A stretch of 19,677 nucleotides of DNA from an uncultured Flavobacteriales bacterium (GTDB taxonomy: Bacteria > Bacteroidota > Bacteroidia > Flavobacteriales > Crocinitomicaceae). Made by a program: the position numbers and the translations under genes. Shown piece after piece: positions 7,283 through 14,714 of this stretch. The notes below the pieces were generated by a model, which was not told the DNA's origin, ran no database searches, and was given only the letters and a program-made list of their open reading frames with translations. The DNA lies in assembly GCA_946478775.1 (NCBI GenBank), contig CAMLDR010000073.1, forward strand, positions 1 to 19,677. Reading direction: 5' to 3'. The first letter of the stretch is position 1. Each line of letters begins with the position of its first letter.

Positions 7283-7963
7283 TTAAGAATTAGGATCAGC
7301 TGCGAAAAGGAATTTATTCGGAGATACCAGGTTGGTTTTTACCGCATAGATCACAATTCCGGCCGTGTTTTTCACTCCCAGTTTGGCCATGATATTTTTC
7401 CGGTGGGTATTGATGGTGTGATTACTCAAACAAAGGGCATCTGCGATCATTACATTGGTCAGTCCTTCAGCGATCATGGTAATGATTTCTGTTTCGCGTT
7501 CACTGAGTGTAATCGGTTCACAACTGAATGACTCAAAATCGATGTCGTTTACGTCAATGGAAGCATCCCGGATGGTCTCCAGAATCTGACCGCAAAAGAA
7601 TTTGTTTCCTCTCCAGGTTTCCCGGATCGAGTCAATAATTTCCGAACTGTCACAATCTTTTTTGATGTAGCTTTTCACCCCGGAACGTAAGGCATTCACC
7701 AACGTTTGCGCCGATTGCTCAGGTGTAATTGCCACCACACTTAAATCGGGCTTTTTTTGAAGGATTTGAGGAATGACGTCAATGGAGAATCCTTTGGAGG
7801 TGTAATCAACTAAAATAATGTTGGCATCAAAGGCTTTGTTCAGTGCAATCAACTCTTCATTGTTTCTTGCTTCTCCAACTATTTGAATGTTTCGCTCTGT
7901 GGACAACAGCGTACGCAGACCAATGCGTATAATTTCATTACTGTCGGCTAAAATGAGCTTCAT
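7283..7963 (-). CDS. NarL/FixJ-family response regulator
   Basis: A 226-residue two-domain regulator. Residues 1-120 are a receiver domain with D7, phospho-acceptor D53 in IILVDYTS, T80 and K101 in SYIKKD. Residues 150-213 are a LuxR-type helix-turn-helix: LSERETEIITMIAEGLTN followed by IADALCLSNHTINTHRKNIMAKLGVKN. It should bind DNA when phosphorylated. No partner histidine kinase lies in the window, so it is an orphan here. The gene is transcribed alone or with the DoxX pair upstream (89-base gap), and it has its own -7 element. Regulators of this size and order are common in Bacteroidota. The target is unknown. Confidence 0.92.
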   Translation of the reverse strand: MKLILADSNEIIRIGLRTLLSTERNIQIVGEARNNEELIALNKAFDANIILVDYTSKGFSIDVIPQILQKKPDLSVVAITPEQSAQTLVNALRSGVKSYIKKDCDSSEIIDSIRETWRGNKFFCGQILETIRDASIDVNDIDFESFSCEPITLSERETEIITMIAEGLTNVMIADALCLSNHTINTHRKNIMAKLGVKNTAGIVIYAVKTNLVSPNKFLFAADPNS

Positions 7964-7987
7964 TATTTAGATTAATTTTAAACAAGA

Positions 7988-7995
7988 CAAAAGTA
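7988..7995 (-). promoter_or_regulatory. -7 promoter element for the NarL-type regulator
   Basis: The minus strand reads TACTTTTG, matching TAnnTTTG, 24 bases before the ATG at 7963. No -33 TTG was found at the expected distance. Confidence 0.5.
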
Positions 7996-8052
7996 AGTAA
8001 AAAACAATACGCTAATCCTTTTAAGTTGATAAAACTTTTGGCTGTGTAATTC

Positions 8053-9141
8053 TCAATGAAATTCGTCTGAAAATGTGTGAAAACTTTCCCGGAGAAGCGG
8101 CAGGTGATGGAACGGGACTTTTTCAATCCGGAATGTATCGTTGTGGATAATCAACTGGTTTTCATTCCATCGGCAGGAAACTTCGCCATTTATGGAAGTG
8201 TAGTGATCTGAAGAGCTGACATCGACCGGGTAGTCTTTAAAGGAATCATTATGGGATTGAAGAATGAGGTAATGCTGCCGGTGAATGAAGAGGTGTTTGA
8301 TCTGCGGATTACCAAAAACCCGGTAAGCTCCGTGATGTGCCAGGCGCGGAAAATGATCGTCATTTAAATTTTTGCTCCAAAAAGCAGGAAAGACGCTTTC
8401 AATAATCACCAATCCGGCAAAGGTGAATTTGGCGATCCGGTGTTTTGGAGAGTGATTAATCTGCAGGTGTTCTGTCGCAAACCCGAAAATTCCCTTCCAG
8501 TTTTGTGAAAAGCAGGAGCTGTAGACCAAACTGAACAAAAGCAGTGAGCCGGATAACAATTTCACCGAAATATCGAACGAAAAATTGATCAGGACGACCT
8601 GTCCGAAAATAGCTATGGAGAGCAGCGATGCCAGGAATTGAGTGCGCTTGAACAAAAGTAGTAATGCGGCCATTACTTCGATAATACCCAGGGCAACGGT
8701 GTACGAATAAGAACTGCCCACTAAGGACCAGTAGGCGATGTCTTTGGATAATTTTCCGAACGGAGTAAATAAAGTATTGGGTTCCGGTAAATAAAACTGG
8801 ACTTTCGTGATCTTGTCCCAGCCATATTTGAAAAGGAAAAAGAACAGGATTGCGCCCAAAACAGTTTTTAAAAGCTGGTTCGGGTCCAGTTTCCATTTCG
8901 AGCAGATCCGGTTGATAACCGGAGAAGAAAGAACTCCCAGTAAAATGCTCAGTGCAATCAGGACATAAGTTCCGTAAGTATCGGTCTCAAAGATCAGGTC
9001 CGGGTCCATTGCATGAAGCAATCCGGTAAATGGTTTTTGAATGAGTTTGAAAATCCCGTCGAAAAGTGCATAATCGAATGGAAGCAGGAGCATCCACCAA
9101 ATGGCAATTCCAATAAAACTCAGTTTCAGATGCTGGATCAT
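8053..9141 (-). CDS. DoxX-like integral membrane protein
   Basis: A 362-residue protein with about seven membrane segments, near residues 8-26, 58-76, 93-107, 146-164, 168-186, 194-210 and 237-255, then a soluble tail of about 105 residues. The central stretch KYGWDKITKVQFYLPEPNTLFTPFGKL, seen at 105-131, and the following IIEVMAALLLLFKRT and INFSFDISVKL segments match the DoxX-like membrane proteins I know from Bacteroidota, whose biochemical role is mostly unknown. The C-terminal tail (255-362) is histidine-rich and may face the periplasm. It lies 19 bases downstream of a small secreted-protein gene, so the two are probably cotranscribed. No catalytic motif is evident. Confidence 0.75.
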   Translation of the reverse strand: MIQHLKLSFIGIAIWWMLLLPFDYALFDGIFKLIQKPFTGLLHAMDPDLIFETDTYGTYVLIALSILLGVLSSPVINRICSKWKLDPNQLLKTVLGAILFFFLFKYGWDKITKVQFYLPEPNTLFTPFGKLSKDIAYWSLVGSSYSYTVALGIIEVMAALLLLFKRTQFLASLLSIAIFGQVVLINFSFDISVKLLSGSLLLFSLVYSSCFSQNWKGIFGFATEHLQINHSPKHRIAKFTFAGLVIIESVFPAFWSKNLNDDHFPRLAHHGAYRVFGNPQIKHLFIHRQHYLILQSHNDSFKDYPVDVSSSDHYTSINGEVSCRWNENQLIIHNDTFRIEKVPFHHLPLLRESFHTFSDEFH

Positions 9142-9160
9142 AGACCTGTGGATACGCGAT

Positions 9161-9718
9161 TTATCGCGTGTATTGTTGTTGAAGTTTTGATGACCGCAAT
9201 AATTTCATCAAAAGCATTCCGCCGCCGGTAATTCCGAATAGGAAGAGTAAATAAGATTTCTTCTTTTTCTTCGGAGCGGTTTCTTCATTTATTGGCTGGA
9301 CATCTTGATTTTCCGGAGTAACTATTTCTTTTTCAATCATCTGGTTAAGCTGCAGACTGGGTGTTTTAATGCGGGTGGTATCCGCATTGTTTTTCAGGTT
9401 AATATATTCGATGTGTTGTTTGTAGTAACCTTGCTGATAAATTGAGTCAACCTTTGAATTGTAATTACCGAAAGGACTGTTTTTGCGGACCGTATCGTGA
9501 TAGATCATTCCTGAAAACTCATTAAAAACCTGGATGTAAGTCGAATCATTCAATCGAACGATTTGGACCAATTGAGGTCCGGGCTCCCCAAAATTGCTGT
9601 TCGGATCAATGAAGAAATCCGCAGCGGTTCCCGAATGGCTTTTATGGGCTATTAAAGGAGTTTGTGCTCCTGCAAGGAGCACTGGAAGCGAAAAGAAAAA
9701 AGTAATGATGTATTTCAT
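9161..9718 (-). CDS. Small exported protein with C-terminal membrane segment
   Basis: A 185-residue protein of unknown family, starting at the ATG at 9718; the open frame extends 16 codons further upstream but the signal peptide begins here. Residues 1-18 are a signal peptide (MKYIITFFFSLPVLLAGA, cut before Q19). A polar domain at 20-145 contains many N, D, T and Y residues. A lysine cluster (KKKKKS) is followed by one membrane segment (YLLFLFGITGGGMLLMKLL) close to the C-terminus, so the protein would be anchored facing the periplasm. The DoxX-like gene follows after 19 bases. I recognise no domain. Confidence 0.7.
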   Translation of the reverse strand: MKYIITFFFSLPVLLAGAQTPLIAHKSHSGTAADFFIDPNSNFGEPGPQLVQIVRLNDSTYIQVFNEFSGMIYHDTVRKNSPFGNYNSKVDSIYQQGYYKQHIEYINLKNNADTTRIKTPSLQLNQMIEKEIVTPENQDVQPINEETAPKKKKKSYLLFLFGITGGGMLLMKLLRSSKLQQQYTR

Positions 9719-9764
9719 TGGGTTGTTGTTTGGAAGGGAATACACCCACATCCCAAATTGGTTC

Positions 9765-9880
9765 AAAAAGGTACTTCGACTCCGCTGCGCCTATGCTAAA
9801 GCTACAGCGGAAGCATTCAGTCACCTTTTTTGTAGAATCGATACCTGATAATATTCGGTGGCTGAGCGGAGTCGAAGCCC
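9765..9880. repeat. REP-like inverted repeat (TTCGACTCCGCT family)
   Basis: CTTCGACTCCGCT (9774-9786) and AGCGGAGTCGAAG (9865-9877) are perfect 13-base reverse complements. GGTGGCTGAGCGGAGTCGAAG is the form I remember as a dispersed palindromic repeat in many Flavobacteriales genomes. Inside it is a second hairpin: AAAAAGGT (9765-9772) pairs with ACCTTTTT (9823-9830), and CCGCT (9782-9786) pairs with AGCGG (9806-9810). The flanking A-run and T-run also make this a possible terminator. No transposase is nearby. Confidence 0.65.
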
Positions 9881-9884
9881 CGAA

Positions 9885-9914
9885 TAAAAAAGCTCCCGGT
9901 TGCCGCCGGAAGCT
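9885..9914 (-). terminator. Minus-strand intrinsic terminator downstream of the CNNM-type gene
   Basis: On the minus strand AGCT-A-CCGG type arms (AGCTTCCGG at 9914-9906, CCGGGAGCT at 9899-9891) form a stem with one mismatch, followed by a T-run that corresponds to the A-run at 9886-9890 on the plus strand. It lies about 160 bases past the CNNM-type stop. Confidence 0.65.
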
Positions 9915-10076
9915 TCTGCTGTATTCCTACAACCTTGTTTTGTGTATTTTTCCCTTTACACTTCGATGAAATGCAGGGTTTTTAAAAAGTAACAGGGTAA
10001 TTACGAATGATTCATTTCTAATTGCGAATGGATGCTTTCGACTGGTAATTTAGGAATTAGAAATTGGAAATTATTT
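9915..10076. other. Gene-free remainder of the 9719-10076 gap
   Basis: The 358-base gap between the two minus-strand transcription units holds the REP-like element and the terminator listed separately. In the remaining 162 bases I see no credible reading frame, tRNA or promoter. Part is AT-rich (AATTTAGGAATTAGAAATTGG type). A long 3' UTR of the CNNM-type gene ending at 9885 would cover it. A small RNA cannot be excluded by eye. Confidence 0.5.
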
Positions 10077-11357
10077 TCAGTCCTCTACCTCAATCTCCTT
10101 AATGATCAGTTTGTCAATCCGGGCCCCATCCATATCAACCACTTCGATCTCAAAGTTCAGCCAATGGAATTTTTGCCCTGTAAAAGGAACGGTTCTTAAT
10201 TCATTCAAAACCAAGCCGCCAATGGTCGTAAAATTCAATTCAGAAGAATTGTCCTCCAAACCAAACTGACGGAAGAATTCCGCAATCGGATATTGGCCGT
10301 CAATTAACCAGGAACCATCCTCACGCTGCATGAATTCAAATTCTTCGGCATAAAAATCATTGAAATCACCCACCAGCGCTTGTAATAAGTCGTTTAGCGT
10401 AACAATTCCCTGTGTCTGACCAAATTCATCGGTAATGATCCCGTAATGCGTTTTAGTGTCTTTAAAATGCACCAATGCCTCGTATGCTGAAATGTTCTCC
10501 ATTAAGAACTGAGGTTTGAGCATCAGGTCTTTCAAACTGAAATCGTCGTGGTTAATGGTACGGAAGAGATCTTTCAATAAAACAACTCCCAGTACATGCT
10601 CGCGTTCGTCATCAAAAATAGGGTAGACGGAGTGCATCTCTTTTTCAACCTGCTCGCGTACTTCGTCTTTGGTATCGTTAATATCAATAAAGATCACATC
10701 GTTCCGGTGGGTCATCAGGGAACTGATATTCCGGTCACCTAAATGGAAGACGCGTTCCACAATGTCTTGTTCAATTTCCTGAACTTCCCCGCCTTCCGTG
10801 CCTTCCTGGATAATGGCTTTGATCTCTTCTTCCGTCACTTTTCCTTCCGCAGATTGCTTGATGCGCAAAACTTTCAGGAGCAGGTCGGAGGTAATAGTCA
10901 GTAACCACACAAAAGGTGCGGTGATCTTTGAAATGATCAGCATCGGTCGTGCCATGGTTTTGGCTATCGCTTCCGGATTGGTTAAACCGATTCGTTTAGG
11001 GACCAATTCACCCAAAACAAGGGAGAAAAAAGTAATGATGACCACCACGGATGTTACTGCCAGAAAATGAGCGTAAGGTTTCAGTGAGGTAAAACCACGG
11101 TAAAACCATTCGATATCCGAAGTCATTTTTTCACCCGAGAAAATACCCGTCAAAATACCGATCAGTGTAATGCCAATCTGAACAGTTGAAAGGAATTTAT
11201 TGGGTGCATTCATGGTCTCAATAACCAATTTGGCACTTTTGTCACCTCTTTTAGCGGCTACATCCAGTTTGGATTTTCGTGCAGAAACCGTAGCGATCTC
11301 TGTCATAGAGAAAACCCCGTTCAGGATTATTAAAAAGAGGATTAGAAGTAGTTCCAT
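10077..11357 (-). CDS. CNNM/CorC (hemolysin-like) transmembrane protein with CBS domains
   Basis: A 426-residue inner-membrane protein. Residues 1-165 match the DUF21/CNNM transmembrane domain: helices at about 2-17, 58-74, 98-117 and 138-160, with the characteristic LSTVQIGITLIGILTGIFSGE and LGELVPKRIGL motifs. An acidic linker (EGKVTEEEIKAIIQEGTEGGE) leads to a CBS pair at about 205-330, and residues 340-423 are the CorC/HlyC transporter-associated domain. The family is linked to divalent cation (Mg2+/Co2+) transport or efflux; the name hemolysin is historical. The gene begins directly after the aminotransferase stop (TAAATG, no gap), so the two are cotranscribed. It is followed by a long 3' region with a terminator near 9885. 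Confidence 0.9.
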   Translation of the reverse strand: MELLLILFLIILNGVFSMTEIATVSARKSKLDVAAKRGDKSAKLVIETMNAPNKFLSTVQIGITLIGILTGIFSGEKMTSDIEWFYRGFTSLKPYAHFLAVTSVVVIITFFSLVLGELVPKRIGLTNPEAIAKTMARPMLIISKITAPFVWLLTITSDLLLKVLRIKQSAEGKVTEEEIKAIIQEGTEGGEVQEIEQDIVERVFHLGDRNISSLMTHRNDVIFIDINDTKDEVREQVEKEMHSVYPIFDDEREHVLGVVLLKDLFRTINHDDFSLKDLMLKPQFLMENISAYEALVHFKDTKTHYGIITDEFGQTQGIVTLNDLLQALVGDFNDFYAEEFEFMQREDGSWLIDGQYPIAEFFRQFGLEDNSSELNFTTIGGLVLNELRTVPFTGQKFHWLNFEIEVVDMDGARIDKLIIKEIEVED

Positions 11358-12557
11358 TTATCTGATTGTTCCGGGATAAATTTCCAACGCTTTTTCCAAA
11401 CAAATAACTGCTTTTTTCAAAGAATCCTGATTTAATACATAAGCAATACGAGCTTCCTGCATTCCTGCACCCGGAGTGGAGTAGAACCCGTTTGCCGGGG
11501 CCATCATGACCGTTTGTCCTTCAAATTCGAAGTCTTCCAATAGCCATTGACAGAATTTCTCCGCATTGTCTACCGGGAACTTGGCTACGCAGTAGAAAGC
11601 CCCGCTTGGTTTCGGGCAAAATACTCCGGGAATGCTGTTCAATCCGTCAACCATAATATTTCTGCGCTGAACGTACTCGGAAACCACATCGTCAAAATAG
11701 GACTGTGGTGTATCTAATGCTGCTTCTGAAGCAACCTGGTCCACTGTAGGAGGAGAAAGTCTTGCCTGTCCGAATTTCAAGGCAGCAGCCATTACTTCTT
11801 TGTTCTTGGAAACCAATGCTCCGATACGAGCTCCACACATGGAGTAACGCTTGGAAACAGAATCAATCATGATCACGTTGTTTTCAATTCCTTCCAGGTT
11901 CAATACGGAGAAAGGCTGTGCGCCGTCGTAGCAAAATTCGCGGTAAACCTCGTCAGCAAACAGGAATAAATCGTGTTTCTTTACGATGTCGCGCAATTGC
12001 TCCAATTCTGCTTTACTGTATAAATAACCGGTCGGATTTCCCGGATTGCAAATCACAATAGCTTTTGTTTTCGGAGTAATCTTCGCTTCGATCTCGGAAA
12101 CAGGAGGTAAAGCAAATCCGGTTTCAATGCTGGAAGCAACCGGAACAACGGTTAAACCTGCAGTAACTGCAAATCCGTTGTAATTTGCGTAAAACGGTTC
12201 GGGAATAATCACTTCATCGCCCGGATTACAAGTGGTCATAAATCCAAAGATCAATGCTTCAGATCCACCGGTTGTGATGATGATATCTTCTGTATTTACA
12301 GGAAGACCTCCTTTTCTATACGTTTCAGCCAATTTCGTTCTGTAAGATTCAAATCCTGCAGAATGACTGTATTCAATGACTTTGTGATCAAAATTGCGGA
12401 TAGCATCCAGCGCTACCTGGGGCGTTTCGATATCCGGTTGACCTATATTTAAATGATAAACAGTTTTTCCTGCTTTTTTAGCTTTTTCAGCGAATGGCAC
12501 CAATTTACGGATTGGTGAAGCCGGCATATCAATGGCTTTTTGGGCAATTTTTGGCAT
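11358..12557 (-). CDS. PLP-dependent class I aminotransferase (aspartate aminotransferase-like)
   Basis: A 399-residue fold-type I aminotransferase. PLP-binding residues are visible: K236 in IDSVSKRYSMCGAR (Schiff base), N174 in NPGNPTG, D202 and Y205 in ADEVYREF, and R370 in EARIAY, which binds the substrate carboxylate. The N-terminal HLNIGQPDIETP at 35-46 is typical of the AspB/I-gamma subgroup. Start chosen at 12557 (MPKIAQKAIDMPASP), because the frame's upstream 16 codons are not family-like and contain the promoter -7 element at 12582-12589. Substrate specificity (aspartate, aromatic or other) cannot be read from the sequence. It forms an operon with the CNNM-type gene without a gap and is divergent from the VanX-like gene. 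Confidence 0.92.
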   Translation of the reverse strand: MPKIAQKAIDMPASPIRKLVPFAEKAKKAGKTVYHLNIGQPDIETPQVALDAIRNFDHKVIEYSHSAGFESYRTKLAETYRKGGLPVNTEDIIITTGGSEALIFGFMTTCNPGDEVIIPEPFYANYNGFAVTAGLTVVPVASSIETGFALPPVSEIEAKITPKTKAIVICNPGNPTGYLYSKAELEQLRDIVKKHDLFLFADEVYREFCYDGAQPFSVLNLEGIENNVIMIDSVSKRYSMCGARIGALVSKNKEVMAAALKFGQARLSPPTVDQVASEAALDTPQSYFDDVVSEYVQRRNIMVDGLNSIPGVFCPKPSGAFYCVAKFPVDNAEKFCQWLLEDFEFEGQTVMMAPANGFYSTPGAGMQEARIAYVLNQDSLKKAVICLEKALEIYPGTIR

Positions 12558-12581
12558 TTCTTTTCTTTGTTTTGAAGAGAA

Positions 12582-12609
12582 CAAAAGTACAGTAAATGTT
12601 GACATTTAC
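12582..12609 (-). promoter_or_regulatory. -7 element with adjacent palindrome, aminotransferase promoter
   Basis: The minus strand reads TACTTTTG at 12589-12582, 24 bases before the aminotransferase ATG. Two bases further upstream lies a perfect palindrome, GTAAATGT-TG-ACATTTAC (12592-12609). It sits between the -7 and -33 positions, where a repressor site would work, and only 23 bases before the divergent ATG at 12633. A second, shorter inverted repeat (CATGAT...ATCATG, 12618-12635) overlaps that start. Confidence 0.5.
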
Positions 12610-12632
12610 ATAAAAAACATGATTTTTACATC

Positions 12633-13415
12633 ATGAAAGCAATAGGTATTTTACTTCTGGGAGCAATATGGGCAGGTGGATGCGCAGAATCGGCCGGAAT
12701 CAAGTCTGAAAAAAAAGAGGAAGTGATAAAAAAGAAAGGTGATTTTGCCTTCAGTGAAGAACGGGAGGACTTGAAAGACCCGGGAGCCGGAACCGGTGTT
12801 CTTGTTCATAAAGGAGATACCTTGGTTTGCGTAGATCATTTTAACACCAATATCTGGTCGGATCTGAAATACGCCACAGAAGACAATTTCATGCACCGTG
12901 TGTTATACGATACTTTAAAAACGGTTTATGTGCAGATTGATGTTGCAAGAAGACTGGCCAAATCGCAGGAATACCTGACAGGAAGAAATCCGGAGTATCA
13001 TTTATTGGTTTACGATGGATTGAGGCCTTTAAGTGTGCAATGGGAAATGTGGAATGCCCTGGATACGATCCCTGCATTGGAAAGAGGGAAGTTTGTGAGT
13101 AACCCCAGAAATGGAAGTGTTCATAATTACGGAGCAGCCGTGGATCTAACTATTTGTAAATCGAATCGAAAACCCCTGGATATGGGAGCAGGATATGATG
13201 ACATCCGGAAAATAGCTTATCCTTCGCTGGAGTCTGAGTTTTTGGCCAGCGGAGAAATCACGCAGCAGCAAATTGATAATCGGAAATTGCTTCGTAAGGC
13301 ATTGAAAAGTCAGGGTTTTTCCAATATCCCAACCGAATGGTGGCACTTCAATGCTTTCCCCAGACCAGTGGTTAAAAGCAAATACCAGATTGTGACGCGG
13401 GAACTTGCAGAATAA
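12633..13415 (+). CDS. VanX-like D-alanyl-D-alanine dipeptidase lipoprotein (peptidase M15D)
   Basis: A 260-residue exported zinc peptidase. Zinc ligands match VanX/DdpX: H164 and D171 in SVHNYGAAVDL and H238 in EWWHF, with catalytic E235 and transition-state R131 in YDGLRP. The H-x6-D and E-x2-H spacings equal those of VanX. Residues 1-17 form a lipoprotein signal peptide with lipobox WAGGC (lipidated C17), so it would sit in the periplasm on a membrane. A charged linker (22-50) separates anchor and catalytic domain. The likely reaction is hydrolysis of D-Ala-D-Ala released from peptidoglycan. No vanH or vanA ligase gene is nearby, so cell-wall recycling fits better than glycopeptide resistance. 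The gene is divergent from the aminotransferase. Confidence 0.92.
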   Translation: MKAIGILLLGAIWAGGCAESAGIKSEKKEEVIKKKGDFAFSEEREDLKDPGAGTGVLVHKGDTLVCVDHFNTNIWSDLKYATEDNFMHRVLYDTLKTVYVQIDVARRLAKSQEYLTGRNPEYHLLVYDGLRPLSVQWEMWNALDTIPALERGKFVSNPRNGSVHNYGAAVDLTICKSNRKPLDMGAGYDDIRKIAYPSLESEFLASGEITQQQIDNRKLLRKALKSQGFSNIPTEWWHFNAFPRPVVKSKYQIVTRELAE

Positions 13416-13466
13416 ATTAATTATCATATTTATTCTATAGATTAAGTAGATTATTTAAATCTCTAT

Positions 13467-13474
13467 TAGCTTTG
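13467..13474 (+). promoter_or_regulatory. -7 promoter element for the DUF2490 gene
   Basis: TAGCTTTG matches TAnnTTTG and ends only four bases before the ATG at 13479. The mRNA would begin at or next to the start codon. Two AT-rich inverted repeats lie upstream: GAATAAAT/ATTTATTC (13410-13435, over the VanX-like stop) and AGATT/AATCT (13448-13462). Confidence 0.6.
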
Positions 13475-13478
13475 TACC

Positions 13479-14138
13479 ATGAAAATAATACTCATGGGAT
13501 TCCTGTCTTTTTATTATACAGTTTCATTTAGTCAGGAGACATTTACCACAAATACCTGGCTTTTGCTACAGGCCCGTTTAGATTTTAAGAACTCTATTCA
13601 GGTGATAGAATTGGGACATAGAAGGCAAGACGCATTCTTCAACAGGCATAGACAAAGTTTGTTTCGATATGCATTCAGTTATCAGACCAATTCAAAAAGA
13701 ACCGGTTTTGGTGGAGGAATTGCTTGTTTTATTCATGAAAGGAAGGGGGGAAGAGTGCTGGAAACGGAAATAAGGCCCTTTTTACAAATTACCCATCTTT
13801 TTCCTATGAAGAACAAACAGCTTCAATTACGATTTCGGAATGAGTTCCGTTTTTTTGACAGAACAACCAAGGACCAGAACAGACTGCGGTTTCAAGTACT
13901 GTTCTCACACTTACTATCTAACAAGTTCAATACAAAATTGATTTATTTCAACGAATGGTTTTACAGCTGCGGAACAATTAAACCATGGGAATGGAGGGGG
14001 GGAATTAGCCTCCAGCAGCCTGTTTCCAAGAATTGGAAATTAGGAGCAGGGTACATTTATCAGAACAATGAAAATAGTCTGATCAGAAATGTTCATATTA
14101 TTCAGGTTTCAGGATTATATGAACTCCTACTGAAATAG
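13479..14138 (+). CDS. DUF2490 outer-membrane beta-barrel protein
   Basis: A 219-residue protein with a signal peptide (1-18, MKIILMGFLSFYYTVSFS, cut before Q19). It starts its mature part with the W-containing strand TNTWLLLQARLDF and continues with alternating aromatic and polar residues, many R-F/Y strand ends (RFRNEFRFFDR, NRLRFQVLFSH) and a final strand ending in a hydrophobic-aromatic pattern (VSGLYELLLK). This is the layout of DUF2490 proteins, small outer-membrane barrels of unknown function in Bacteroidota. The Rrf2 gene follows after 15 bases but has its own -7 element in between. A link to sulfur metabolism rests on position only. Confidence 0.78.
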   Translation: MKIILMGFLSFYYTVSFSQETFTTNTWLLLQARLDFKNSIQVIELGHRRQDAFFNRHRQSLFRYAFSYQTNSKRTGFGGGIACFIHERKGGRVLETEIRPFLQITHLFPMKNKQLQLRFRNEFRFFDRTTKDQNRLRFQVLFSHLLSNKFNTKLIYFNEWFYSCGTIKPWEWRGGISLQQPVSKNWKLGAGYIYQNNENSLIRNVHIIQVSGLYELLLK

Positions 14139-14149
14139 TAGTATATTTG
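14127..14149 (+). promoter_or_regulatory. Rrf2 gene promoter with inverted repeat (possible autoregulatory operator)
   Basis: TATATTTG (14142-14149) matches the -7 element and ends four bases before the ATG at 14154. Directly upstream, CTACT (14127-14131) and AGTAG (14137-14141) form an inverted repeat across the DUF2490 stop codon. A related ACTACTTA occurs at 14631-14638, upstream of the sulfur operon promoter. An Rrf2 operator shared by both is a speculation. Confidence 0.45.
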
Positions 14150-14153
14150 GCTC

Positions 14154-14609
14154 ATGATACCAAAGAGATCGAAATACGCCATTCAGGCCCTGAAGTGTTT
14201 AGCAAAGGTTTATCGCGATAAGAAGCATTTGTCGATTGCCACGATTGCAGAAGAAGAAAATATCCCGAGAAAGTTTTTGGAGGCCATCCTTTTGCAGCTG
14301 AGAAATGGTGGGATGGTAGGAAGTAAGATGGGCGCGAATGGTGGATATTTCCTGGTGAAACACCCGGATGAAATTGTACTCAGCAGCATCATTCGAGCCA
14401 CCGGCGGACCGATTGCTTTACTTCCTTGTGTGAGCTTAAATTTCTACGAAGAATGCATCGAATGTCCACACGAAGAATTGTGTGGATTACACGATGTAAT
14501 GCTGGAAGTACGTGAAGCGAGCATTCATATCTTATCCAAAACAAGTTTGGCAGATTTAATTTTGCGCGAAAAAAAATTAATGCGAAAAGCTGAAAACAAA
14601 AGAAAATAG
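14154..14609 (+). CDS. Rrf2-family transcriptional regulator with cysteine cluster
   Basis: A 151-residue winged-helix regulator. Residues 1-65 carry the family DNA-binding region: YAIQALKCLAKVY, LSIATIAEEENIPRKFLEAIL and the wing NGGMVGSKMGANGGYFL. The cysteine cluster is C92, C101, C104 and C110 (PCVSLNFYEECIECP, then HEELCGLHDVM). Related Rrf2 proteins such as IscR and NsrR bind an Fe-S cluster with three cysteines in this place, while CymR controls cysteine metabolism. Position just upstream of a sulfite reductase operon suggests control of sulfur assimilation, possibly by Fe-S or cysteine status. It has its own promoter with a four-base spacing to the ATG. Family is certain; cofactor and targets are inferred. 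Confidence 0.92.
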   Translation: MIPKRSKYAIQALKCLAKVYRDKKHLSIATIAEEENIPRKFLEAILLQLRNGGMVGSKMGANGGYFLVKHPDEIVLSSIIRATGGPIALLPCVSLNFYEECIECPHEELCGLHDVMLEVREASIHILSKTSLADLILREKKLMRKAENKRK

Positions 14610-14674
14610 GGACTTTTTTTAATTTTAATTACTACTTATCCGATGGGAGAAATAGAAAATAATTTTGCTTTTCC

Positions 14675-14705
14675 TTGTTCGTTTAAAATGCAGCCCTTTA
14701 CTTTG
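14675..14705 (+). promoter_or_regulatory. Promoter of the sulfur-assimilation operon leader
   Basis: A TTG at 14675-14677 and TTACTTTG at 14698-14705 (one base off TAnnTTTG) are spaced by 20 bases, the usual Bacteroidota distance. Transcription would start near 14709-14711, about five bases before the small leader frame at 14715. Confidence 0.65.
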
Positions 14706-14714
14706 CACCATCAA

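Noticed and set aside
8140..8148. Another DnaA-box match (TGTGGATAA)
   Set aside because: It is a single copy inside the DoxX-like coding sequence without partner boxes, as expected by chance.
8456..8896. Minus-strand open frame of 146 codons inside the DoxX-like gene
   Set aside because: It is in another frame of the same strand. The DoxX-like frame has family motifs and membrane segments; this one has none.
12558..12605. Upstream ATG extending the aminotransferase by 16 residues
   Set aside because: This segment contains the -7 promoter element at 12582-12589, and the family-like sequence begins at 12557.
12633..13415. Vancomycin resistance gene
   Set aside because: The protein is VanX-like, but there is no vanH, vanA or sensor pair nearby; such dipeptidases are also found in cell-wall recycling.
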